Assembly (NCBI GenBank): GCA_964454645.1
Contig: CAYVTM010000005.1
Span: forward strand, 1-64,000
From: CAYVTM01 sp964454645
GTDB taxonomy: Bacteria; Bacteroidota; Bacteroidia; Sphingobacteriales; Sphingobacteriaceae
DNA: 64,000 nt
Reading direction: 5' to 3'
Below the pieces are notes generated by a model, which made no database searches, had not been told where the DNA came from, and saw only the letters and a program-made list of their open reading frames with translations. The position numbers were made by a program, and so were the translations under genes. Of the stretch, positions 1-8,152 are shown one piece after another. Each line of letters begins with the position of its first letter. Position 1 is the stretch's first letter.

Positions 1-345
1 TCCGCGAAAAACCTTTGCGCACTTTGCGGTTTTTTTTACCGCGGAGGACGCGGAGGGCGCGGAGTTGTACTTGTGGGCTAAGTGTTTTTAAGAGATACAT
101 TTGTGATATGCGCTTTGCGTGCTCTGCGAAAACCTTTGCGCACTTGGCGGTTTTTTAACCGCGGAGTACGCGGAGACGTATTCCTTACAGTGTATCCGGG
201 CATGGATCACGCGGAGGGCGCGGAGTTGTACTTGTGGGCTAAGTGTTTTAAGAGATACATTTGTAATATGCGCTTGGCGAACTCTGCGAAAACCTTTGCG
301 CACTTTGCGGTTTTTTTACCGCGGAGTACGCGGAGAGTGGAAATA
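1..345 (+). repeat. Array of ~160-bp GC-rich intergenic repeats, forward orientation
   Basis: About two and a half units run in from the left edge. Landmarks recur at 11, 132 and 292 (ACCTTTGCGCACTTTGCGG, with small changes), each followed by CCGCGGAGTACGCGGAG or a variant. The second-to-third spacing is 160 bp. The first unit is about 40 bp shorter because it lacks the middle segment present at 174-213. The sequence is far more GC-rich than the neighbouring genes and contains CCGCGG palindromes. The open frames across it are not genes: they recur wherever the repeat recurs. The same family lies at 5190-5790 (inverted), 19555-20105, 24714-24790 and 46505-46705. Confidence 0.9.
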
Positions 346-397
346 AAAAGAGGACAGAAAACGAATCATTGCTCCTTTTTTTACTATTTTTGATCCG

Positions 398-1774
398 ATG
401 AGCAGCTACTCCGATACCTTTCTGAAAGTTGCCGAAGAAAAAGCCTTCGACACAGACCTGCGCCGCAAAATTAATTTCAATATCTCCCGCTATCAACAAG
501 CCGTAGAGAAAGGGTTAGGACAATACCAGAATTTAGAATATGCCCGGAAGAAAGCACACCTGAGCAAATGGCGCGTCATTGAAAATCTCGATCGCTATTT
601 ACTTGAGTTCGAAAGTAATTTCACGCGCCGTGGCGGAAAGGTGATCTGGGCAAACGATAAGAACGAGGCGAATGCAGAAATTCTGAAAATCCTGAAACGG
701 GTGAATGCAAAAATGGTTGTAAAATCGAAATCGATGACTTGCGAAGAGCTTGAATTAAATGAATTTCTGGAGCATCATCATATCGAATCAATCGAAACGG
801 ATTTAGGAGAATACATTGTTCAGCTATTGGGACAAAAGCCTTATCACATTGTGACTCCTGCCATGCATCTTTCGAAAGAAGATATTGCTCAGCTCTTTCA
901 TGATAAATTCGGAACGCCAATAGATGCTACACCCACCGAGCTTACTTTGAAAGCCCGTGAGCTGCTTCGTGAAAAATATTTACTGGCCGATGTAGGAATA
1001 ACCGGGGCTAATTTTATTGTAGCCGACAGCGGAAGCATTGCCATCACCGAAAACGAAGGGAACGCAAGGCTTACAACCACTTTCCCGAAAATTCACATCG
1101 CTGTGGTAGGTATCGAAAAAATGATTCCTTCGATGAATGAGCTCGACCTGTTCTGGCCACTCTTAGGCTCGCACGGAACAGGACAAAACATCACGGTTTA
1201 CAACAGCCTGTTCAACGGCCCTCGTCAGCCTGAAGAAAGCGATGGCCCGGATGAAATGTATGTGATCTTACTGGATAACGGGCGCAGTCATCTGCTTGCT
1301 CAAAAAGACCAGCGCCAATCGCTCTATTGCATACGATGCGGAGCCTGCCTAAATGCTTGCCCGGTTTATAAAAATATTGGCGGACATACCTACGATACGA
1401 CCTACAGCGGCCCCATCGGAAGCATTATCACTCCGCATTTAAGAGGTATGCAGGATTTTAAACATTTAAGCTTCGCATCGAGCTTATGCGGAAACTGCAC
1501 CGAAGTTTGCCCGGTACATATCGATATACATAAGCTGCTGCTCTATAATCGCCGGGATGCGGTAAATCAAAACAAAGTATCCAAAACCGAAATGTGGGGC
1601 TGGTATTTCTGGAAGAAAGGAATGCTCAGCCGTAAATGGATGGATATGCTGAGCGGAAGATGGAAGAACAGGCTCCTGCATAAACTCTTCGGAAAATCAT
1701 GGTCGGAAAAACGCGCATTACCGGTTGTTCAGGCAGAATCTTTTAAAGAACGCTGGGCCAAAAGAAACTTATAA
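398..1774 (+). CDS. lutB: LutB-like iron-sulfur protein (lactate utilization)
   Basis: 458 residues, the usual LutB length. In the Lut system, LutABC oxidises L-lactate to pyruvate in the cytoplasm and LutB is the Fe-S electron-transfer subunit. Residues about 60-290 form the DUF162/LUD-type domain (TGANFIVADSGSIAITENEG). Two ferredoxin-like clusters follow: C311, C314, C317 and C321 (CIRCGACLNACP), then C364, C367 and C371 (CGNCTEVCP). The start is the first ATG after the repeat array. A TAnnTTTG-like element (385-392) lies only 5 bp before it, too close for a normal leader. No lutA or lutC lies downstream; upstream is outside the window. Function comes from family knowledge; the loss of adjacent partners makes the exact substrate less certain. 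Confidence 0.85.
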   Translation: MSSYSDTFLKVAEEKAFDTDLRRKINFNISRYQQAVEKGLGQYQNLEYARKKAHLSKWRVIENLDRYLLEFESNFTRRGGKVIWANDKNEANAEILKILKRVNAKMVVKSKSMTCEELELNEFLEHHHIESIETDLGEYIVQLLGQKPYHIVTPAMHLSKEDIAQLFHDKFGTPIDATPTELTLKARELLREKYLLADVGITGANFIVADSGSIAITENEGNARLTTTFPKIHIAVVGIEKMIPSMNELDLFWPLLGSHGTGQNITVYNSLFNGPRQPEESDGPDEMYVILLDNGRSHLLAQKDQRQSLYCIRCGACLNACPVYKNIGGHTYDTTYSGPIGSIITPHLRGMQDFKHLSFASSLCGNCTEVCPVHIDIHKLLLYNRRDAVNQNKVSKTEMWGWYFWKKGMLSRKWMDMLSGRWKNRLLHKLFGKSWSEKRALPVVQAESFKERWAKRNL

Positions 1775-1814
1775 CCATTCTTTCAAAGAAAATATCAGGG
1801 ATACGTCGAATCGG

Positions 1815-1844
1815 TTGTATTCTCCTTTTATTCCGCTAAATTTG
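1815..1844 (+). promoter_or_regulatory. Bacteroidota-type promoter for the E1 dehydrogenase gene
   Basis: TTG at 1815-1817, 19 bp of spacer, then TAAATTTG at 1837-1844. This matches the Bacteroidota sigma-ABfr consensus (TTTG/TTG, N17-23, TAnnTTTG). The coding start is at 1865, so the leader would be about 15 nt. Confidence 0.65.
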
Positions 1845-1864
1845 CCTTACATTACTACATCAAT

Positions 1865-3844
1865 ATGGATTATAAGCGTAAAAATTATTCCGACGAAACC
1901 CTCATACATTTATATAAAAACTTAGTAAAGCCACGTATGATTGAAGAGAAGATGCTGATTCTTCTTCGTCAGGGTAAGATTGGAAAATGGTTCTCGGGTA
2001 TTGGCCAGGAAGCGATCTCCGCGGGCAGTACGCTCGCGATGCAAAGCGATGAATATATTTTACCGATGCATCGCAATCTGGGAGTGTTCACATCGCGCGA
2101 ACTTCCTCTGGCTCGTTTGCTTGCACAGTTCCAGGGCAAGATGAGCGGCTTTACCAAAGGACGTGACCGCTCTTTCCATTTCGGGACGCAGGAATATAAG
2201 ATCATCGGGATGATCTCGCATCTCGGTCCCCAAATGGCCCTTGCCGACGGGATCGCCTTGGGGAATCTCCTCAAACAAAAAAACAAAGCCACCCTCGTAT
2301 TTACAGGCGACGGAGGCACCAGCGAAGGCGATTTCCACGAAGCGCTTAACGTAGCAGCCGTATGGAATCTTCCGGTAATTTTTATCATCGAGAATAATGG
2401 TTACGGGTTATCTACTCCTGTCAACGAACAATACAAATGTGAGCAGCTTGCCGACCGCGGCATCGGCTATGGTATCGAGGCCAAACACATCGATGGCAAT
2501 AATATTCTTGAAGTGTATGATACCATGCTTAGCTATGCCGAAGACATACGCAAGAATCCACGCCCCATTTTATTGGAGTGCATGACCTTCCGTATGCGCG
2601 GACATGAAGAAGCTTCAGGAACAAAATATGTCCCTAAAGAATTATTGGAAGAATGGGCAAAAAAAGATCCCGTACAAAATTTCGAAAACTACTTGCTCGA
2701 TAAGGAAATCATTGATGATATCTTTATTGAAAACTTACATTCAGATATTAAAAAAGAAATTGATAAAGCTGTAGAGCTTGCCTTTGGAGAAGCCGATATT
2801 GTTCCCGATATCGCTACCGAGCTGAATGATATGTATGCAGCTTATCGCTACGAAGAAATCAAGCCTGTAAGTGAAAACAAAAGCGAGAAACGTTACCTCG
2901 ATGCCATCTCCGATGCGATGCGTCAGGGCATGGAACGCCATCCTGATCTTATCTTAATGGGACAGGACATTGCTGAATATGGCGGTGCATTCAAGATCAC
3001 ACAAGGTTTCTCAGAGCAGTTCGGCAAAGCGCGTGTACGCAACACTCCTCTTTGCGAATCGGCGATTGTAGGTGCCGGTCTTGGTCTGGCTATCAACGGA
3101 CATAAAGCCATCGTAGAAATGCAGTTCGCTGATTTCGTCACGGAAGGTTTTAATCAAATCATCAATAATTTAGCGAAAACACATTACCGTTGGGGGCAAG
3201 CTGCAGATGTTATTGTGCGGATGCCTACGGGTGGCGGAACCGGAGCGGGTCCCTTCCATTCGCAAAGTAATGAAGCATGGTTTACGAAAACACCCGGATT
3301 AAAAGTTGTGTATCCTGCGTTCCCTTCCGATGCGAAAGGCCTGATGGCTGCTGCAATCGAAGACCCCAATCCGGTGATGTATTTCGAGCATAAGTATTTA
3401 TACCGCGCATACAGCGAAGCCATATACGATGATTATTATACCGTAGAGATCGGAAAAGCCCGTCTGGTAAAAGAAGGCTCACAATGCTCTATCATTACCT
3501 ACGGCCTCGGCGTACATTGGGCATTGGAATATTTAGAAGCACATCCCGAACTCTCTGCCGATCTAATTGATTTACGAAGCCTTCAACCCTGGGACCGGGA
3601 GGCTGTTGAAGCCAGCGTACAAAAAACCGGGAGAGCTTTTATCTTACATGAAGATACCTTAACAAACGGTTTCGGAGCGGAGCTGGCTGCTCATATTGCT
3701 GAGCATTGCTTTAACTATTTGGACGCTCCTGTAGTACGTTGCGCCAGCTTAGATACCGCTGTCCCGATGAGCAAAGCGCTCGAGGATCAGTTCCTCGCAA
3801 AAGCATATCTGGATACAGCCATACAAAAATTAATCAGGTATTAA
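1865..3844 (+). CDS. Fused alpha/beta E1 component of a 2-oxoacid dehydrogenase complex
   Basis: 659 residues. It decarboxylates a 2-oxo acid with thiamine diphosphate and passes the acyl group to the E2 lipoyl domain. The alpha half (about 1-335) carries the ThDP/Mg motif, starting GDGGTSEGDF at G148 and ending at ENN around 176-178. The beta half (about 340-659) starts RYLDAISDAMRQGM and includes the transketolase pyrimidine-binding region and the C-terminal domain. In many bacteria the two halves are separate genes; the single-chain form is common in Bacteroidota. Branched-chain oxoacid (2-oxoisovalerate) specificity is the usual annotation, but pyruvate cannot be excluded by eye. The E2 and E3 genes are not nearby. 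Confidence 0.88.
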   Translation: MDYKRKNYSDETLIHLYKNLVKPRMIEEKMLILLRQGKIGKWFSGIGQEAISAGSTLAMQSDEYILPMHRNLGVFTSRELPLARLLAQFQGKMSGFTKGRDRSFHFGTQEYKIIGMISHLGPQMALADGIALGNLLKQKNKATLVFTGDGGTSEGDFHEALNVAAVWNLPVIFIIENNGYGLSTPVNEQYKCEQLADRGIGYGIEAKHIDGNNILEVYDTMLSYAEDIRKNPRPILLECMTFRMRGHEEASGTKYVPKELLEEWAKKDPVQNFENYLLDKEIIDDIFIENLHSDIKKEIDKAVELAFGEADIVPDIATELNDMYAAYRYEEIKPVSENKSEKRYLDAISDAMRQGMERHPDLILMGQDIAEYGGAFKITQGFSEQFGKARVRNTPLCESAIVGAGLGLAINGHKAIVEMQFADFVTEGFNQIINNLAKTHYRWGQAADVIVRMPTGGGTGAGPFHSQSNEAWFTKTPGLKVVYPAFPSDAKGLMAAAIEDPNPVMYFEHKYLYRAYSEAIYDDYYTVEIGKARLVKEGSQCSIITYGLGVHWALEYLEAHPELSADLIDLRSLQPWDREAVEASVQKTGRAFILHEDTLTNGFGAELAAHIAEHCFNYLDAPVVRCASLDTAVPMSKALEDQFLAKAYLDTAIQKLIRY

Positions 3845-3845
3845 A

Positions 3846-4124
3846 ATGGATATACTTAACAAAGACGACGGCAAAAAAGGAATGTTCTATATAGAACAGG
3901 ACGGAAAGATATTAGCCGAAATGTCGTATGTATGGGCAGATAAAAAAATCATTATCGACCATACCGATGTGAGCGATGTATTAGCGGGGAAAGGCATCGG
4001 AAAACAGTTGCTACGGAAAGCCGTAACGTTTTCCCGGGATAAAAATATCAAAGTAATACCTCTTTGTCCCTTTGCAAAAGCTATGTTCGATAAAACAGAA
4101 GAATTTCGCGATGTACTGGCTTAA
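3846..4124 (+). CDS. Small GNAT-type N-acetyltransferase (COG2388/YidJ-like)
   Basis: 92 residues, starting one base after the E1 stop, so almost certainly cotranscribed. It has the mini-GNAT layout of COG2388: a beta-sheet start (MFYIEQDGKILAEMSYVW), the acetyl-CoA loop LAGKGIGKQLLRKAV (about residues 46-60), and the conserved CPFAKAMFDK segment near the C terminus. Family members are about 90-100 residues, so it is complete. The physiological substrate is unknown. Confidence 0.78.
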   Translation: MDILNKDDGKKGMFYIEQDGKILAEMSYVWADKKIIIDHTDVSDVLAGKGIGKQLLRKAVTFSRDKNIKVIPLCPFAKAMFDKTEEFRDVLA

Positions 4125-4152
4125 TTGCTAAGCGTTTTAAGGGAGGTAGTCG

Positions 4153-4197
4153 TACAATTATTCATCCGTATAATTGTATAAGGATTTATTATATTTG
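4153..4197 (+). promoter_or_regulatory. Inverted repeat and -7-like element before the LuxR-type gene
   Basis: TACAATTA (4153-4160) and its exact complement TAATTGTA (4171-4178) form an 8-bp inverted repeat with a 10-bp centre. TATATTTG at 4190-4197 fits the -7 consensus. No good -33 TTG lies at 19 bp. The palindrome could be an operator, possibly for the adjacent regulator; it has no T-run, so a terminator is less likely. Confidence 0.4.
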
Positions 4198-4242
4198 ATT
4201 TCATTCATCAATAAAACATTCGTTTCTATTAAAGACTATGGC

Positions 4243-4722
4243 ATGAATACTTTTAAAACATTCCTGCGTCATTCAGGGCACATCCTATTATACGGGCTTG
4301 TATTAGCCCTCCTGATATTTTTCTTAAAATGGCTTCAATGGAAGTTTATTATTGTTGACAATTCCCTCGATATATACATCGGATTGATTACGCTTTTCTT
4401 TACCATTTTAGGAATATGGGCAGCAACTCAACTGGTGAAACCTACCATCGAAACCGTTTTTGTTGAGAAAGAAATTTATATACCCTTGTCCGATGAACAA
4501 GAGGTTAATGAAGCAGAATTGAAGAAGCTCAGTCTGAGTAAGCGCGAGTATGAAGTGCTGCTGCTGCTGGTGAAAGGATACAGCAATGCGGAAATCGGAG
4601 AACAGCTTTACTTATCATTAAGCACTATCAAAACACATGTATCTAACCTGTTTGTGAAAATGGATGTGAAAAGCAGAACACAGGCCATTGAAAAATCGAA
4701 ACGTTTAAAAATAACTCCATGA
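4243..4722 (+). CDS. Membrane-anchored LuxR/GerE-type transcriptional regulator
   Basis: 159 residues from the ATG at 4243. The longer frame would need a TTG at 4174 that lies upstream of the -7-like element, so the later start is preferred. Two membrane segments come first (HILLYGLVLALLIFFLKWL and YIGLITLFFTILGIWAATQL), then a short linker and a C-terminal LuxR helix-turn-helix (LSKREYEVLLLLVKGYSNAEI, ending TIKTHVSNLFVKMDV). There is no receiver domain, so control is probably through the membrane part. Its TGA overlaps the next ATG (ATGA), coupling it to the OsmC gene, which it may regulate. Confidence 0.82.
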   Translation: MNTFKTFLRHSGHILLYGLVLALLIFFLKWLQWKFIIVDNSLDIYIGLITLFFTILGIWAATQLVKPTIETVFVEKEIYIPLSDEQEVNEAELKKLSLSKREYEVLLLLVKGYSNAEIGEQLYLSLSTIKTHVSNLFVKMDVKSRTQAIEKSKRLKITP

Positions 4723-5186
4723 AGCAACACCATTACAAGGCTGCCATCACCTGGACAGGAAACAAAGGCGCGGGTACTGTTAATTATGGCGCCTACGACA
4801 GGGCCCATACTATTTCGATCGGGAACAAACCCGATCTGTTTGCCTCTTCCGATATTGCTTTTCGCGGCGACCCCAAAAAGCATAATCCCGAAGACCTGCT
4901 GCTTTCGTCCATCTCAGCCTGTCACATGCTTTGGTATTTACATTTATGTGCAGATGCCGGCATTATCGTAGTGGACTATATCGACCAGGCAACAGGCATT
5001 ATGACACAGGATGAAAATGGTGGAGGACGTTTTACCGAAGTAACATTAAATCCGGTCGTTACGCTCAGCGATCCGTCCATGATTGAACAGGCAAATGCGT
5101 TGCATGTAAAAGCCAATGAGCTTTGTTTCATTGCTAACTCTTTGAACTTCCCCATACATCATCATCCGTCAGCCATGGTAAAATGA
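4719..5186 (+). CDS. OsmC/Ohr-family peroxidase
   Basis: 155 residues, translationally coupled by ATGA overlap to the LuxR-type regulator. OsmC-family proteins reduce organic hydroperoxides with a pair of cysteines. The expected cysteines are C68 (SACHMLWYLHLCADAG) and C136 (ELCFIANSLNFPI). The N-terminal sheet includes TWTGNKGAGT and the region before C68 reads NPEDLLLSSIS, as in the family. The length is normal. It is the last gene before the inverted repeat array. Confidence 0.88.
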   Translation: MKQHHYKAAITWTGNKGAGTVNYGAYDRAHTISIGNKPDLFASSDIAFRGDPKKHNPEDLLLSSISACHMLWYLHLCADAGIIVVDYIDQATGIMTQDENGGGRFTEVTLNPVVTLSDPSMIEQANALHVKANELCFIANSLNFPIHHHPSAMVK

Positions 5187-5189
5187 AAT

Positions 5190-5790
5190 ATATCTCTTAA
5201 AAACACTTATCCGATGAACACACCTCCGCGCTCTCCGCGTGGTTCATGTTTAGTACAATATAGGGAATACCTCTCCGCGTACTCCGCGGTTTAAAAAAGT
5301 AACCGCAAAGCGCGCAAAGGTTTTTCGCAGAGTACGCAAAACGCANNNNNNNNNNNNNNNNNNNNNNNNNNNNNNNNNNNNNNNNNNNNNNNNNNNNNNN
5401 NNNNNNNNNNNNNNNNNNNNNNNNNNNNNNNNNNNNNNNNNNNNNTTAAAAAAGTAACCGCAAAGCGCGCAAAGGTTTTTCGCAGAGTACGCAAAACGCA
5501 GATCACAAATATATTTCTTAAAAACACTCATCCGACAAACACACCTCCGCGCCCTCTGCGTGGTTCATGTTTAGTACAATATAGGGAATACCTCTCCGCG
5601 TACTCCGCGGTTTAAAAAAGTAACCGCAAAGCGCGCAAAGGTTTTTCGCAGAGTACGCAAAACGCATATCACAAATTTATTTCTTAAAAACACTTATCCG
5701 GCGAACATCCCTCCGCACTCTTTGCGTGATTCATATTTAGTACAATGTAACAAATATATCTCCGCGTACTCCGCGGTAAAAAAATATCGT
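5190..5790 (-). repeat. Tandem array of the ~166-bp repeat, inverted orientation
   Basis: Same repeat family as at 1-345 but reversed. A 55-bp segment (5291-5345) recurs exactly at 5446-5500 and 5612-5666; the last two are 166 bp apart. Each unit carries CTCCGCGTACTCCGCGG and a segment of subrepeats of the type GCGCAAAG. The array is interrupted by the assembly gap. With the array at 1-345 it brackets the lutB-to-OsmC block in opposite orientations. Confidence 0.92.
5346..5445. other. Assembly gap of exactly 100 N
   Basis: Bases 5346-5445 are all N. The 55 bp left of the gap and the 55 bp right of it are identical, so the gap joins two contigs ending in the same repeat. Its real length is unknown. 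Confidence 0.98.
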
Positions 5791-5840
5791 AAATTGTACT
5801 TTACAATAACAGATACGAATACTCATAAAACCCTAAAATC

Positions 5841-6248
5841 ATGCCTGTAAAATCAATTTATGTAAACCTGCCTATTGAAGATCTGGGAAAAACCCGCGCA
5901 TTCTGGGCAACATTAGGCTTTACTTTCAACGAACAATTCAGCGATGATAAAGCAATTTGTATGGTTCTGAACGAAGGCAGCATCTATTCCATGCTCATCA
6001 CACACGAATACTTCAAAACCTTTACTAACCGGCCTGTTTCCGACAGGAAAAGCACACAAGTATTAATCGCTATTGAAGTGGAAAGTAAAGATGCCGTTGA
6101 TAAGATGATTAAGCTTGCCCTTGAAAACGGTGGCAGCAGATATCGCGATCCGGTTGATTATGGCTGGATGTATTATGATAGCGTCGCTGATATCGACGGA
6201 CATCAATGGGAAGTAATGTATGCAGATGAAAGCCAATTAGCGCAATAA
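5841..6248 (+). CDS. VOC-family (glyoxalase/bleomycin-resistance fold) protein
   Basis: 135 residues with the vicinal-oxygen-chelate pattern: an N-terminal beta strand (IYVNLPIEDLGKTRAFWATL), a central sheet (MVLNEGSIYSMLITHEYF) and a C-terminal strand ending DIDGHQWEVMYAD. H and E in DGHQWEV are at the usual metal-ligand position. This subgroup (PhnB/YaeR-like lactoylglutathione-lyase-like proteins) has no defined substrate. It stands alone, 21 bp before the cation transporter gene. Confidence 0.8.
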   Translation: MPVKSIYVNLPIEDLGKTRAFWATLGFTFNEQFSDDKAICMVLNEGSIYSMLITHEYFKTFTNRPVSDRKSTQVLIAIEVESKDAVDKMIKLALENGGSRYRDPVDYGWMYYDSVADIDGHQWEVMYADESQLAQ

Positions 6249-6269
6249 ATAATTTTCCGGGCTTAGAGG

Positions 6270-7064
6270 ATGCAGAGAACAAGATTCAAAATCGCAAAGA
6301 TGGATTGCGCCTCCGAAGCGCAAATGGCAAGGATGCGATTACAGGATATGGATAATATTCAGTCATTGGATTTTGATATGACCAATCGCGAATTGATCGT
6401 CTATCATACACAATCTGCCGAAGATATCCTGCAAGAACTGCATAGTCTGCAATTCGATACCAGCCTGCTGGAAACCGTGTCAGTGAAAGGCATATCCTTT
6501 AGCGACACCGGCAAGCAAGAACGTAAACTTTTAATCCAGGTATTAGCCATTAACTTCTCGCTGTTTGCATTGGAAATGATGTCAGGCATCGTATCTTATT
6601 CGATAGGCCTGATTGCCGACAGTCTGGATATGCTCGCCGATAGTTTTGTATATAGCCTGGCACTCTTCGCAGTAGGAAGTACTGCGAAACGCAAAAAGAA
6701 TATCGCAAAGACAGCAGGCTATTTTCAATTGCTGCTGGCTGTTTTGGGATTGACAGAAGTAATACGCCGGTTCATCGGATTGGAAACACTTCCCGATTTT
6801 CAAATCATAATTCTGGTTTCGATCCTTGCACTCAGCGGAAATGCAGCCTGCCTGTACCTTTTACAAAAGAGCAAAAGCAAAGAAGCGCACATGCAGGCAA
6901 GTATGATTTTCACCTCGAACGATGTGATCATAAACATAGGCGTGATGCTCGCCGGAACTCTTGTATATCTAAGCGGTTCGGGATATCCCGATTTAATTAT
7001 CGGATGCATCGTATTTTTCCTGGTCGCTCGCGGAGCCTTTAAGATTTTAAAACTTTCGAAATAA
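6270..7064 (+). CDS. Cation diffusion facilitator with a degenerate HMA-like N-terminal domain
   Basis: 264 residues. Residues 1-75 resemble a heavy-metal-associated domain (RFKIAKMDCASEAQMARMRL), but the usual MxCxxC metal site reads M-D-C-A-S-E, so one cysteine is missing. The rest is a CDF-type membrane domain with about six segments. Acidic or polar site residues appear in SLDMLADSFVYSLAL and in SNDVIINIGVMLAG. CDF proteins export divalent cations by proton antiport. It also lacks the long cytoplasmic C-terminal domain of typical CDF members, ending soon after the last helix. Metal specificity cannot be told. Confidence 0.78.
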   Translation: MQRTRFKIAKMDCASEAQMARMRLQDMDNIQSLDFDMTNRELIVYHTQSAEDILQELHSLQFDTSLLETVSVKGISFSDTGKQERKLLIQVLAINFSLFALEMMSGIVSYSIGLIADSLDMLADSFVYSLALFAVGSTAKRKKNIAKTAGYFQLLLAVLGLTEVIRRFIGLETLPDFQIIILVSILALSGNAACLYLLQKSKSKEAHMQASMIFTSNDVIINIGVMLAGTLVYLSGSGYPDLIIGCIVFFLVARGAFKILKLSK

Positions 7065-7254
7065 ACAAACAATAAAAAATTCATAATCCTTTCTTTTGAT
7101 ACCAATCGAAGATCTGAATGAATTAGTTTATTTGCAGGAAGTAAAAATATATTTATATTCGTAATATCCTTTCTGAATCGCTACACAAACAGAGCTCCTC
7201 TTAATCAGGAATCTCCAATTTCAACAATGTATTTTTTTAACAAAAAAACCTCTT

Positions 7255-8076
7255 ATGAAAAAAGCGAATTTACTTTTGTTTGTATTATTTTTTACGCTGG
7301 CATTTGCAGCATGTAAAAAAGATCCGGTTGCTCAACCTCATTCAGAACCCCAAAAACATTTTCTGATTGATAAGATCTACAACTATTACGACAGCCTGAT
7401 CGCGGAATATATTTACGATGATCAGAACCGGCTCATTAAACGGATCACGATGGATGGCGCGAATAAACGTTATTCGGATTATGAATTTGAATATGAAGGA
7501 GACAAGCTAAAACACATCCGGTACATCGATCATACCTTCCCAAGTTTCAATCATAATTTTATATTATATTATAATGAGCTGGGGCAGATCATTCGTGACG
7601 AGACTTACCAGTACGGACGAATGATCAGCTACCGTCTCTTTGCCTATAACGAACAGGGGAAATTAAAAGCCTTTTTAAATGATCATGGAGCTGAGAATTA
7701 CAGATTTATTTACAACGATTCCTCCAATGTCATCCAATCGGTTATTAGGGCACCGGGACCTCATGACAGCAGTATCGTTGAACCCGGAGATACCCTAGAT
7801 TTTTACCGGAACTTCAGATATGATGATCATCCCAAACCGGATTTCGGCTTAGGCAATCAATTCCAGGTAGAAGCGCTTCCTTACTTCGGAACAATCGCCA
7901 GCCCCGAAGCCAATCTTTCGAAAAATAATATGCTTGAATTTATTGGCAGTGGAACGAAGTGGGAATATACCTATAACGAATACGGGCTTCCGGCAACGAT
8001 ACAAACTTTTTGGGAAGGGATTGAAACCGAACCGATGATACTTAAACTAAAATACAAAGAGATCGAGCCTCAATAG
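7255..8076 (+). CDS. Lipoprotein with YD/RHS-like repeats
   Basis: 273 residues. The N terminus is a lipoprotein signal (LLLFVLFFTLAFAACKKD, with C19/C20 as the lipidation region). The body repeats short beta motifs of the type YIYDDQNRLIKRI, FEYEGDKLKHI, LYYNELGQIIRDE, FAYNEQGKLKAF and YTYNEYGLPATI, the pattern of RHS/YD-like or DUF4595-type surface lipoproteins. Function is unknown. It has its own terminator. Confidence 0.75.
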   Translation: MKKANLLLFVLFFTLAFAACKKDPVAQPHSEPQKHFLIDKIYNYYDSLIAEYIYDDQNRLIKRITMDGANKRYSDYEFEYEGDKLKHIRYIDHTFPSFNHNFILYYNELGQIIRDETYQYGRMISYRLFAYNEQGKLKAFLNDHGAENYRFIYNDSSNVIQSVIRAPGPHDSSIVEPGDTLDFYRNFRYDDHPKPDFGLGNQFQVEALPYFGTIASPEANLSKNNMLEFIGSGTKWEYTYNEYGLPATIQTFWEGIETEPMILKLKYKEIEPQ

Positions 8077-8088
8077 CTCGATTTTTTT
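8062..8088 (+). terminator. Rho-independent terminator of the lipoprotein gene
   Basis: ATCGAG (8062-8067), a 9-base loop, CTCGAT (8077-8082), then a run of seven T ending at 8088. The hairpin overlaps the last codons and the TAG stop. Confidence 0.75.
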
Positions 8089-8152
8089 GTGTTTCTTTTT
8101 TGAAAAGATTAGCTTAGTAAATAGGCTAAACCCTTAAACTAAACTATTTTTT

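Noticed and set aside
1..345. Repeat arrays as CRISPR
   Set aside because: Units are about 160 bp, adjacent, and without alternating unique spacers; no cas genes are present.
82..499. Open frames across the first repeat array (60-100 residues, both strands)
   Set aside because: They recur with the same residues wherever the repeat recurs and have no start signals; they are by-products of the repeat.
3846..4124. Small GNAT as a toxin of a toxin-antitoxin pair
   Set aside because: No partner of the RHH/DUF1778 type is adjacent; it is coupled to a metabolic gene and matches COG2388.
5250..5531. Open frames spanning the N gap on the minus strand
   Set aside because: Translation through unknown bases within a repeat; not evidence of a gene.
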